A stretch of 33,586 nucleotides of DNA from Rhodoplanes elegans (lineage in GTDB: Bacteria > Pseudomonadota > Alphaproteobacteria > Rhizobiales > Xanthobacteraceae): NCBI RefSeq assembly GCF_016653355.1, contig NZ_NHSK01000147.1:1-33586 (forward strand), in the 5' to 3' direction. Shown one piece after another: positions 26,843-33,586 of the stretch. Every line of letters starts with the position of its first letter. The stretch's first letter is position 1. Made by a program: the position numbers and the translations under genes. The notes beneath the pieces are model-generated. The model saw only the letters and a list, made by a program, of their open reading frames with translations, did not search any database and was not told where the DNA came from.

Positions 26843-27400
26843 CTAGCCGGCGCGGCCGCGGCGCTTGGGCGCGGCACCACGGCGGGACGGGCCGGCGTCG
26901 TCATGGCCGTGCGGGTGGTGATGCGCGTGATCGTGCGTGTGGGGATGCGCATGATCGTGGGCGTGCGGATGCCCGTGGCCGGCGTGGTCGTGCGCCCCCG
27001 GCGACTCCGGCACGATGTAGAGATGCCCGTGCCGCACCCCGCGCTGGGTGATGACGCTGTCGGCGAAGGCCGAGACGTCGCTCATCGGCCCGCGCAGCAC
27101 CGCGACCTCCAGGCAGTCGTCGTGCGACAGATGCACGTGCATGGTGGCGATCGACAGGTCGTGGTGATCGTGTTGCCGCGACGTCAGCCGGCGGGCGAGG
27201 TCGCGAGTCTCGTGCTCGTAGACATAGGCGAGCGCCGCGAAGCACGGCTCGGTGCCGGACTGCCGGGTGCGCTCGCTCGCCTCGGCCTGGCGGACCATGT
27301 CGCGGATCGCCTCCGACCGGTTCTGATAGCCGCGTCGCACGCACAGCGCGTCGAGCGCTTCGAGAAGATCGTCGTCGATCGCGATCGTGACCCGCTGCAT
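26843..27400 (-). CDS. nikR: Nickel-responsive regulator NikR with histidine-rich C-terminal tail
   Basis: 185 residues against 133 in E. coli. The N-terminus (1-45, [20 protein letters not shown]) is the ribbon-helix-helix DNA-binding domain. The ACT-like metal domain holds all four nickel ligands: H77, H88, H90 and C96 ([15 protein letters not shown]). After the usual end ([13 protein letters not shown], about 123-135) comes an extra tail with 16 His between residues 137 and 166, then a basic Arg/Lys-rich end. The tail could hold extra nickel or tune sensing. Its likely operator is at 26333-26360. nikR lies on its own, downstream of a tRNA and facing the cupin gene. Confidence 0.95.
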   Translation of the reverse strand: MQRVTIAIDDDLLEALDALCVRRGYQNRSEAIRDMVRQAEASERTRQSGTEPCFAALAYVYEHETRDLARRLTSRQHDHHDLSIATMHVHLSHDDCLEVAVLRGPMSDVSAFADSVITQRGVRHGHLYIVPESPGAHDHAGHGHPHAHDHAHPHTHDHAHHHPHGHDDAGPSRRGAAPKRRGRAG

Positions 27401-27537
27401 CGAGACACCCCCCTGTCGGCCACCGGTGCCGGTCCGCCGCCGGTCGGATGCCGGCCGCCGCGACCGTAGGACGCCGGCCCCGGCTTGTCACGGCCGCCGC
27501 CGCGACAGGACCCGGGGCGAGCGTTCGGCAAAAAGGG

Positions 27538-27612
27538 TGGCTGGGGCGCCTGGATTCGAACCAGGGAATGGCGGAATCAAAATCCGCTGCCTTACCACTT
27601 GGCTACGCCCCA
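27538..27612 (-). tRNA. tRNA-Gln (anticodon TTG)
   Basis: The reverse strand folds as a full cloverleaf. The acceptor stem TGGGGCG / CGCCCCA is followed by discriminator G and an encoded CCA. The anticodon stem GCGGA/TCCGC encloses the loop TTTTGAT, giving anticodon TTG for the CAA codon, and the T arm reads CCTGG-TTCGAAT-CCAGG. No mismatch in the main stems. Confidence 0.96.
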
Positions 27613-27870
27613 AGGCGGCGGCCTTTCGCGGGCGCGACCATACTGAGACGCCCGGTCCGGATCAACAGAGCGGTTGCACGGCCGGCGGAATTTCGCGAAC
27701 CGGGCCGGCGCGATGTCCGAACCGCCGCACGGCCGCTCGGCGTCCGGCGGCCCTGCGACACGCCTCCCGCGGGCGGCGCGCCCGGCCGGCACGCGCCGGC
27801 CGCGAAGATTCTTTTGACACCAGGGCACCGACAACGCGATATGGTTGAAATTCCATCGCCGATGCATCCG

Positions 27871-28800
27871 ATGACGACCCTGTACATCACTCATCCGGCC
27901 GCCCTCGACCACATCCCGCCGCTCGGCCATCCCGAGCGGCCCGACCGTATTCGCGTGGTCGACCGCGTGCTCGAGCAGGAGGCGTTCCAGTCGCTCGCCC
28001 GCGACCAGGCGCCGGTCTGCGCGATCGACCGCATCGCGCTCTGCCACACCCAGGACTACATCGACGCGATCCGCGAGGCGGCGCCGACCGAGGGCATGGT
28101 CCAGCTCGACTCCGACACCTCGATGTCGCCCGGCACCTACGAGGCGGCGCTGCGCGCCGTCGGCGGCGCCGTGCTGGCCGTCGACGAGGTGATGACCGGC
28201 CGGGTCGCCAATGCCTTCTGCGCGATGCGGCCGCCCGGCCACCACGCCGAGATCACCCAGCCGATGGGGTTCTGCTTCTTCAACAACGCCGCGATCGCGG
28301 CCCGCCACGCCCGCGACCGGCACGGCGCCGAGCGGGTCGCCGTCATCGACTTCGACGTCCATCACGGCAACGGCACCCAGGACATCCTGTGGGCCGACCG
28401 CAACGTGATGTACTGCTCGACCCACGAGATGCCGCTCTATCCCGGGACCGGTGCCGCCTCCGAGCGCGGCGAGCACGGCACCATCGTCAACGCGCCGTTG
28501 CGGGCCGGCGACGGCGGCGACGAGTTCCAGGAGGCGTTCGAGAGCGTGATCATCCCGCGCCTGCTCGGCTTCCGGCCCGACCTCGTGGTGCTCTCCGCCG
28601 GCTTCGACGCCCACATGCGCGACCCGCTCGCCAACATCAACCTGCTGGAGCCCGACTACACCTGGGTGACCAAGCGGATGATGGACGTCGCCGACACCTG
28701 CTGCGGCGGCCGGCTCGTCTCGCTCCTGGAAGGCGGCTACGACCTGCAGGGCCTCGCCCGCTCGGTCGCCGTGCACGTCACGGCGCTGATGCGCGGCTGA
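27871..28800 (+). CDS. Histone deacetylase-like (class II) amidohydrolase
   Basis: 309 residues, of the arginase/deacetylase superfamily. The catalytic His pair is H124-H125 (RPPGHHAE). Zinc ligands are D162 and H164 (DFDVHHGNGTQ) and D246 (SAGFDAHMRDPL). The active-site Tyr is in LEGGYDLQG (Y290). All key residues are present, so it is probably an active zinc deacetylase. Bacterial members act on acetylated polyamines, proteins or small molecules, and the substrate here is unknown. Three in-frame ATGs exist (27841, 27862, 27871). I took 27871 because MTTLYITHPAALDHI matches the family start. It has no visible link to the nickel genes. Confidence 0.88.
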   Translation: MTTLYITHPAALDHIPPLGHPERPDRIRVVDRVLEQEAFQSLARDQAPVCAIDRIALCHTQDYIDAIREAAPTEGMVQLDSDTSMSPGTYEAALRAVGGAVLAVDEVMTGRVANAFCAMRPPGHHAEITQPMGFCFFNNAAIAARHARDRHGAERVAVIDFDVHHGNGTQDILWADRNVMYCSTHEMPLYPGTGAASERGEHGTIVNAPLRAGDGGDEFQEAFESVIIPRLLGFRPDLVVLSAGFDAHMRDPLANINLLEPDYTWVTKRMMDVADTCCGGRLVSLLEGGYDLQGLARSVAVHVTALMRG

Positions 28801-28926
28801 GTGGTGCCGCCACGCGGCCGGCCGTCGCACCGCGCCGGCCTACCCGGACGCCGACACCGAATACCGCAAATTCGACGCAAGTGTCCGGCAGGCGAGAGAC
28901 GGGACGATCATCGTCGGGGCGAGGGC

Positions 28927-29454
28927 GTGGCGGCGAAAGTGACGGGACACGGCGGACCGGGCGCCGCTCGATCGGCAGCATCGACAGCATCGGCAGTGCA
29001 GACGACGCCGCGGCGGCACGCCGGGCTGCTCGCCATCGGACTCGCGGCCGTGGCGATCGGGCTCGGCGGCTGCAGCCTGAGCGGCCCGTTCTTCGACGAC
29101 TCCTACGAAAAGGCCAGGGTGCTGTCGCCCGAACCGGTACCGCCCTATCGCAAGCTCGTCGCCGTCGCCATGAAGGAGCTGAGCACGCCGATCGAGGCGG
29201 CCGGCCTCTCGATCTCCGAGCCGCGCTGGATCGAGCGCATCGGCGGGCCGGCCTGGATCGTCTGCCTGCGCTCCGACCCCAAGGCCGTCCACGCGGTCTA
29301 CTATGCGTTCTTCATCCAGAAGGAGAAGGTGACGGACTCCCGCACCGCGATCGGCACCGACCGCTGCGTGCACCAGGAGTTCGTCCCGTTCGACGTCGCC
29401 GCGGTCCCGATCGACAAGCCGACGGCCGAGCCCGCATCGGCGCGGGCCCGGTAA
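28927..29454 (+). CDS. Putative lipoprotein of unknown function
   Basis: About 175 residues if the GTG at 28927 is the start. A hydrophobic segment LLAIGLAAVAIGLGGC ends in a lipobox (Leu-Gly-Gly-Cys), so the mature protein would be lipid-anchored at the periplasmic side. The mature part has two further Cys (in AWIVCLRS and TDRCVHQEF) that could form a disulfide. I do not recognise a family. A GTG at 28996 would give a shorter, more typical signal peptide (MQTTPRRHAG), so the true start is uncertain. It follows the deacetylase by 126 nt and is convergent with the dehydrogenase gene. Confidence 0.68.
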   Translation: MAAKVTGHGGPGAARSAASTASAVQTTPRRHAGLLAIGLAAVAIGLGGCSLSGPFFDDSYEKARVLSPEPVPPYRKLVAVAMKELSTPIEAAGLSISEPRWIERIGGPAWIVCLRSDPKAVHAVYYAFFIQKEKVTDSRTAIGTDRCVHQEFVPFDVAAVPIDKPTAEPASARAR

Positions 29455-29497
29455 GCGTCGGCGTCTGCCCCGTGTCCCGGCCGCGTACCCCGGACCA

Positions 29498-29526
29498 GGT
29501 GCATCAGACCGAAGGGCTGATGCACC
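29498..29526. repeat. Perfect 10-base inverted repeat
   Basis: GGTGCATCAG (29498-29507) and CTGATGCACC (29517-29526) flank a 9-base loop, just after the lipoprotein stop. It lies between convergent genes and may be part of a REP-like palindrome cluster or act as a transcription end. There is no T run. Confidence 0.55.
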
Positions 29527-29588
29527 GCAGAGCCGGGGCCCAGGGGCGGCACGGCGAGCCATCGCTGGCGCTAATCTGGTCGCTCTGG

Positions 29589-29624
29589 GTCCCGGGTCAC
29601 GGCGCGATGCGTCGCGCCCGGGAC
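29589..29624. repeat. REP-like palindrome near the dehydrogenase 3' end
   Basis: GTCCCGGG (29589-29596) and CCCGGGAC (29617-29624) enclose an inner stem GGCGCGA-TGCG-TCGCGCC. The element is GC-rich, non-coding and sits 42 bases after the end of the - strand dehydrogenase gene. Its layout is that of dispersed palindromic repeats. It differs in sequence from the one at 13932-13993. Confidence 0.5.
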
Positions 29625-29665
29625 ACGAGGCTCGGTCCCGGCGGAGCCGGGGTGACAAAGCCGCG

Positions 29666-30646
29666 CTATTTGTTCAGCACCGCGGGATTGACGCAGGTGT
29701 CGGGGGCTTCGCCCGACAGCACCTTGACGATGTTGGCGACCGCGATGCGGCCCATGTTCATCCGCGTCTCCGGCGTCGCCGAGGCGATGTGCGGCACGAG
29801 GATCACGTTGTCGAGGCCGAGGAGCTCGGGCTCGACCGCCGGCTCGTTCTCGAACACGTCGAGCGCGGCGCCCCAGATCACCTTGTCCTTCAGAGCGCGC
29901 GCCAGCGCCTTCTCGTCGACCACCGGCCCGCGCGCCGCGTTGATCAGCACCGCGGTCGGCTTCATGGCGGCGAGCTCCTTCTCGCCGATCCAGTGACGGG
30001 TCTCCGGCATCAGCGGCACGTGCAGCGTGACGTAGTCGGATTCGGCCAGCAGGGTCGCCTTGTCGACGAAGCGCGCCCCGACGCTCTTCTCGAAATCCGG
30101 ATCGGGCTTCACGTCGGTGTAGAGGATTTTCATGCCGAAGGCCGCCGCCTTGCGGGCGACGTTCTTGCCGATACGGCCGGCGCCGGCGAGGCCGAGCGTC
30201 CTGCCGTCGACGTCGAGCCCCATGAAGAACAGCGGCGCCCAGCTTCCCCACTTGCCGGCGCGCACGAACTTGTCCGCCTCGACGATGCGGCGCGCCATGG
30301 AGAGCATCAGCGTGATGGTGTGGGTCGCGGTGGCATCGTCGAGAACGCCCGGCGTGTTGGTCAGGATGACGCCACGCTGCGTCGCCGCGGCGACGTCGAA
30401 GTTGTTGTAGCCGACGGCGAAGTTCGCGACGATCTTGCACTGCGGCCCGGCGGCGTCCAACACCTCGCCGTCGATCGTGTCGGTCAGCATCGACAGGACG
30501 GCGTCCTTGCCGGCGACCTTCTGCTTCAGCTCGTCCTTGGTGTAGGCGCGGTCGTCCGGGTTGATCTCGACGTCGAAGCGCTCGCGCAGGCGATCGATGT
30601 TCTCCTGCTGGATCATGCGCGTGACGAGGACTTTCGGCTTGGACAT
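29666..30646 (-). CDS. D-2-hydroxyacid dehydrogenase (glyoxylate/hydroxypyruvate reductase-like)
   Basis: 326 residues from the ATG at 30646; a start at 30676 would add 10 residues. NAD-binding GAGRIG is at residues 155-160, with an Asp at 178 (YTD) at the end of the second strand, suggesting NAD rather than NADP. The catalytic triad is R239 (NAARGP), E268 (FENEP) and H286 (PHIASAT). VGYNNFDVAAATQRGV is typical of the GRHPR/GyaR branch, which reduces glyoxylate or hydroxypyruvate. Some relatives reduce 2-ketogluconate. It is downstream of a GlcG-like gene and kdgT on the same strand, so a sugar-acid or keto-acid substrate is plausible. Confidence 0.87.
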   Translation of the reverse strand: MSKPKVLVTRMIQQENIDRLRERFDVEINPDDRAYTKDELKQKVAGKDAVLSMLTDTIDGEVLDAAGPQCKIVANFAVGYNNFDVAAATQRGVILTNTPGVLDDATATHTITLMLSMARRIVEADKFVRAGKWGSWAPLFFMGLDVDGRTLGLAGAGRIGKNVARKAAAFGMKILYTDVKPDPDFEKSVGARFVDKATLLAESDYVTLHVPLMPETRHWIGEKELAAMKPTAVLINAARGPVVDEKALARALKDKVIWGAALDVFENEPAVEPELLGLDNVILVPHIASATPETRMNMGRIAVANIVKVLSGEAPDTCVNPAVLNK

Positions 30647-30758
30647 GGAGGGTTCGGTCCTTGGCTCGTTCGACATTGGTGGGCGCCGCAGCGCCGGGCG
30701 GGCGGGCCCCGGTCCAGGGTCCGCCCGAAAGGTCTTCGGATGATCTCGCCGCCGCGGC

Positions 30759-31175
30759 TCAGAGCGCGTCGCGGCCGACGAGATCGGCGAGGGCGTGGAC
30801 GATCGCCTGATCCTCCTCCGACTTCAAGCCGCTGACGCCGACGCCGCCGATCACGGCGCCGTCGGCGCTCTTGAGCACGGCGCCGCCCGGCAACGACGTG
30901 ATCTTCTCGTCGCAGAAGTCGCGGGCCGTCACCTGCTCGCGATGCAGCCGCTCCAGGAAGGCGTCGGTGTGCACGCCGAGGCGTGCGGCCGAGTAGGCCT
31001 TTCCGATGGCGATCTGGATCGAGCGCAGCGGCGCCCCGTCCATCCGCGAGAAGCCGACGAGATGGCCGGTCCCGTCGACGACGGCGACGCAGATCGGGCG
31101 CTTGTAGTCGGCGACGGCCTGGCCGATCGCCCGGGCGATCATCGCATCGGCGGCGTCGCGGTTGATGCTGTTCAT
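30759..31175 (-). CDS. GlcG/HbpS family (DUF336) protein
   Basis: 138 residues, a full single-domain member of the family found as GlcG in glycolate operons, as haem-binding HbpS, and as the C-terminal half of PduO. Family features are VAVVDGTGHLVGFSRMDGA near residue 30, SLPGGAVLKSADGAVIGGVGVSG near 95, and a final helix EEDQAIVHALAD. Its function in sugar-acid operons is not established, and haem or cofactor binding is possible. It lies 26 nt after kdgT and 112 nt before the dehydrogenase start, in the same direction. Confidence 0.85.
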   Translation of the reverse strand: MNSINRDAADAMIARAIGQAVADYKRPICVAVVDGTGHLVGFSRMDGAPLRSIQIAIGKAYSAARLGVHTDAFLERLHREQVTARDFCDEKITSLPGGAVLKSADGAVIGGVGVSGLKSEEDQAIVHALADLVGRDAL

Positions 31176-31201
31176 GATGAAACTCCGGCTTCTGGTTCAC
31201 G

Positions 31202-32212
31202 TCACTCGGCCGGCGCCGCACCGGCGGTCGCCGGCGCCGCGGCGGGAGCCGCACCGGGCGTCGCCGCCTGCCCGGCGGCGGCGCGCTGCTTCTGCACCCG
31301 GTTGTACATCCACGAGGTGAGGATCGGAGTCAAAACCGCGGTGACGATCACCGAGGCGGCAACCTGGATGGTGGCGATCGGAGCGATCGCCGCATAGGTC
31401 GGATCCGCCATGGCGACCGCCTTCGGCACCGCCGCGGAGTTGCCGGCCGTGCTCGACGCCGCCGCACCGGCGATGCCCGAGCCGCCGAGCAGCTTGTCGG
31501 CCGCGATGCAGCACAGGCCGGTGATCACCAGCGTCATGAGGCCGAGCACGACGCCGAGCAGGCCGCCGTTGACGACGTTCATCAGGTTGATGTTCTGGCC
31601 GAGCGTGAAGGCCATGAAGGGCACGATGATCGGCTCGTGCGAGCCGAAGAACTCGCGCAGATCCTCGTCCAGATTGGCCAGGATGGCGCCGGCCATGATC
31701 GGCGCGATCACCGACACCATGGTCATCCACGGGATGTTGGCGAGGCCGGCCCCGACCAGGATGATCATGGTCAGGAACGGGCCGGTCTCGATGCTCTGCG
31801 GCACGTAGGTCCCGGCATCCTCCTTGTCGCCCATGGCGCTGGTGAGCGCCAGGAACATGCCGCCGTTGGTGTCGCTCATCGCGACCAGGAGCGCGAGCGT
31901 CGACAGGCCGAACAGGTCGCCGCCGAGGAAATAGGCGACCGACAGCGCGATCGTGGTGGCGATGCCGACCTTGGCGACCAGGATGCCGAAGCCGCGCTTG
32001 AGCATGCGCGGCGCGGTCCTCAGCGTCATCTTGGTGCCGGCCGTGAACAGGAACATGCCGAGCACGGTGGGATAGCCGACGCCGCTGAGCGCCTCGGTGA
32101 AGCCGCCGATCTTCAGGAGATTCGGCGTGAAGGTGTTGATCGCCATGCCGAGGAACAGCGGCACGACCATCAGCCCACCCGGGACCTTGTTGATGGCTTT
32201 CAGAATCTTCAT
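31202..32212 (-). CDS. kdgT: 2-keto-3-deoxygluconate permease family transporter (KdgT)
   Basis: 336 residues (E. coli KdgT 327), with about ten membrane segments. It is a proton symporter family for 2-keto-3-deoxygluconate. Characteristic parts are VPLFLGMAINTFTPN near residue 18, MSDTNGGMFLALTSAMGDKED near 110, and SIETGPFLTMIILVGAG near 138. The C-terminus adds an Ala/Pro-rich tail of about 25 residues. ATG 32212 is preceded by GGAG at six bases; an upstream extension to 32299 lacks family similarity. It leads the group with the GlcG-like protein and the dehydrogenase. No KDG kinase or aldolase is in the window, so the transported acid could be different. Confidence 0.87.
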   Translation of the reverse strand: MKILKAINKVPGGLMVVPLFLGMAINTFTPNLLKIGGFTEALSGVGYPTVLGMFLFTAGTKMTLRTAPRMLKRGFGILVAKVGIATTIALSVAYFLGGDLFGLSTLALLVAMSDTNGGMFLALTSAMGDKEDAGTYVPQSIETGPFLTMIILVGAGLANIPWMTMVSVIAPIMAGAILANLDEDLREFFGSHEPIIVPFMAFTLGQNINLMNVVNGGLLGVVLGLMTLVITGLCCIAADKLLGGSGIAGAAASSTAGNSAAVPKAVAMADPTYAAIAPIATIQVAASVIVTAVLTPILTSWMYNRVQKQRAAAGQAATPGAAPAAAPATAGAAPAE

Positions 32213-32749
32213 GACCAGCTCCGAGACGATGTCGCGATGGGCCGGGACGGCGGACGTCGCCCGGCGGCACGGGGGTCGTCGGATCACGCGCAGGCGCAAG
32301 CGGCGCGCCGCGACGGGCGGCGCGTTCGACGAGCTGATGATTTGATTCGATGACGAGGCGGTGGCGGGGGCGTGCTCGCCCGCCTCGAGTGCCCTTCATT
32401 CGTGACCCGGCGGAAAGCTACGCCGGCCGGTGCGGCATGAATATCCGTAAGTATGACCTTTTCGGTATGGCGGACCCGCCCGAACGCGCGGCGTTCCTCG
32501 CTTTTCTACTGATTAGCAAATCGTGATTTTCGCGCTCTCGCGCGCCGGCGCGTGAGAGATCGCGGCTGCCCGCCCACCAGCGCGTGCGGCCGGCCGGACC
32601 GGACTCGATTTCGAGGTCGCTCGTGAATTCGCAAAACGCCGCGTGCGCTCGGCCATCCGGCGCGGCCGGGCCGAATCGGATGCGGGCGACTCCGACAAGC
32701 GGAGCCGCCCGCGATCTCGTAGGCCGGACATCAGGTCAGGTGCCGACCA
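32213..32749. other. Intergenic region upstream of kdgT
   Basis: No gene is supported in this stretch. It drops in GC around 32430-32530, where the kdgT promoter may lie. It contains a direct repeat GTATG (32451-32455 and 32465-32469) and a palindrome AAATC-GT-GATTT (32518-32529) that could be a regulator site. An open frame on the - strand at 32513-32731 has biased Arg/Ser-rich composition and no family resemblance. Confidence 0.5.
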
Positions 32750-32848
32750 TCAGCTGTTGATGTAGGGGACGAGCGGCAGCAGCGTCATGGCACCGAGCAG
32801 TGCGAGGGCGGCCCGGTCGAGCAGGCTGGCTTGGCTGAAGTAGCGCAT
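32750..32848 (-). CDS. Small membrane peptide, 32 residues
   Basis: The peptide reads MRYFSQASLLDRAALALL followed by GAMTLLPLVPYINS. A hydrophobic stretch of about 16-18 residues (ALALLGAMTLLPLVPYI) fits a single membrane segment, with a positively charged start and the orientation of a small inner-membrane protein. The ATG is preceded by GAGAGGAG with AGGAG six bases upstream, one of the best ribosome sites in the window, which is the main argument that it is a gene. The function is unknown. It stands alone between kdgT and a divergent small membrane protein gene. Confidence 0.6.
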   Translation of the reverse strand: MRYFSQASLLDRAALALLGAMTLLPLVPYINS

Positions 32849-33125
32849 CGGCTTCTCCTCTCGGTGATTGATGATCGGTTTACGGGGTTGCGTCCGGACC
32901 GGATCACCGCCCAGAGGCTGCGGCAGGCGGTCGCAGCATACCGCAACGTCGTCCGACGCGAATCATCGCTGCCGGGGTCCGGGAGACGAGGGCCGACCGT
33001 CGGCCGAGCGACGGAGCCGAGCGATGCAGATGTGCCCATGTCCCGGGCTCTCGCGCGTGCGGCTTGACGCTGGGCACGTCCGGTGGTCGCTTCGGTTGTG
33101 GCACGACTCGAGTTCAGGGGCCGCG

Positions 33126-33494
33126 ATGTCCACGGAGAGCGATCTTCGCGAGAAGCTGCAGAAGATCGAAGCGCTGTTCGCAGGCGCCAAGACGCCGGGC
33201 GAGCGAATCGCCGCCGAGGCCGCCCTGCAGCGCGTCCACACCCGGCTGGCGGATGCCCGGCGCGACGCACCGCGGCCCGAGCTGCGCGGCGTGTCGGCGG
33301 ATTCGATCCTCACCCATCTGCTCGTCGGGCTGTATCGGCGGGTCCACCCCGGCGCCCTGATCGGCGGCCTCGCCGCGATGATCGGCTGGAGCATGCTGAC
33401 CGGCGACACCTCGTGGACCGGCAACACGCTGGTGTTCCTGATCGGCACGATCGGCACCCGCCGCTACATCCGCCGCGTCTTCGCCCCGTGGTGA
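33126..33494 (+). CDS. Small membrane protein of unknown function
   Basis: 122 residues. The N-terminal part (2-45) is a charged helix, LREKLQKIEALFAGAKTPGERIAAEAALQRV, somewhat like DUF2786-type repeats. The C-terminal part has two hydrophobic segments (about 77-93 and 97-112) separated by TGDTSWTGN, then ends with basic residues. ATG 33126 was chosen because it follows AGGGG and removes an unrelated upstream frame. Its stop overlaps the GTG start of the next gene, so the two are likely cotranscribed. I cannot assign a function. Confidence 0.72.
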   Translation: MSTESDLREKLQKIEALFAGAKTPGERIAAEAALQRVHTRLADARRDAPRPELRGVSADSILTHLLVGLYRRVHPGALIGGLAAMIGWSMLTGDTSWTGNTLVFLIGTIGTRRYIRRVFAPW

Positions 33495-33586
33495 GCGCGC
33501 CGACGCGGGCGACACGCCCCTCGCCGCGGCGCCTGCCGGCCGCCCTGCTGATGCTCGCGATCCTGTTGTCCCCCGCCGCCGCCGCG
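33491..33586 (+). CDS. Start of a secreted protein, cut by the window edge
   Basis: A GTG at 33491 overlapping the previous stop (GTGA) opens a frame that stays open for 32 codons to the end of the window. The translation has an Arg-rich start (RATRPSPRR), a hydrophobic core LPAALLMLAILLSP and a small-residue end AAAA, which is a classical Sec signal peptide. The mature part lies beyond the window, so the function is unknown. Confidence 0.6.
   Translation, partial: MSAPTRATRPSPRRLPAALLMLAILLSPAAAA

Noticed and set aside
26157-26846. Alternative + strand frame covering the cupin gene
   Set aside because: It runs in another frame, is Arg-rich, and lacks the cupin motifs that the chosen frame has.
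32513-32731. 72-codon - strand open frame upstream of kdgT
   Set aside because: Arg/Ser/Ala-biased translation, no ribosome site, no family resemblance.

Overview
The window is about 70% G+C. Codon use, gene content and the REP-like palindromes suggest an alphaproteobacterium, probably Hyphomicrobiales (Rhizobiales), with fermentative or facultatively anaerobic capacity. The species cannot be read from the sequence. Almost every gene is intact and tightly packed. There is no phage, insertion sequence, CRISPR array or rRNA.

Region 1 (about 240-13881, + strand) starts with an AT-rich control region. It is followed by a complete hydrogenase-4 / formate hydrogenlyase-2 type operon, hyfABCDEFGHI-hyfJ(hycH)-hycI, in which most neighbours overlap or lie within 25 nt. 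The large subunit HyfG keeps all four NiFe-binding cysteines and a 32-residue C-terminal peptide for the protease HycI, so this is a real [NiFe] hydrogenase and not a complex I fragment. A formate channel (focA) and a molybdopterin enzyme gene (moaA) follow. fdhD (14106-14987, - strand) supplies the formate dehydrogenase sulfurtransferase. The formate dehydrogenase itself (fdhF) is not in the window.

Region 2 (15185-23913, + strand) is hypB-hypF-hypC-hypD-hypE followed by a sigma-54 type response regulator and a soluble PAS histidine kinase of the HoxA/HupR and HoxJ/HupT kind. It provides NiFe cofactor assembly plus a two-component switch. hypA is not present. HypB carries a histidine-rich N-terminal region with about 42 His.

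Region 3 (23929-27400) is a nickel module. It holds a ZnuABC-family metal ABC transporter (- strand), a small cupin (+ strand), and nikR (- strand). The transporter and the cupin are divergent across a site GTATGA-N16-TCATAT, which differs by one base from the enterobacterial NikR operator. This NikR carries an unusual histidine-rich C-terminal tail of about 50 residues. My reading is that nickel import, nickel sensing and nickel insertion for the hydrogenase sit side by side, with a transporter family better known for zinc or manganese.

Region 4 (27538-33586) is a mixed housekeeping/accessory stretch: tRNA-Gln(TTG), a class II histone-deacetylase-like amidohydrolase, an unknown lipoprotein, REP-like palindromes, a - strand group kdgT / GlcG-like / D-2-hydroxyacid dehydrogenase, a 32-codon membrane-peptide gene with a strong ribosome binding site, a small membrane protein, and the signal peptide of a secreted protein cut by the window edge.
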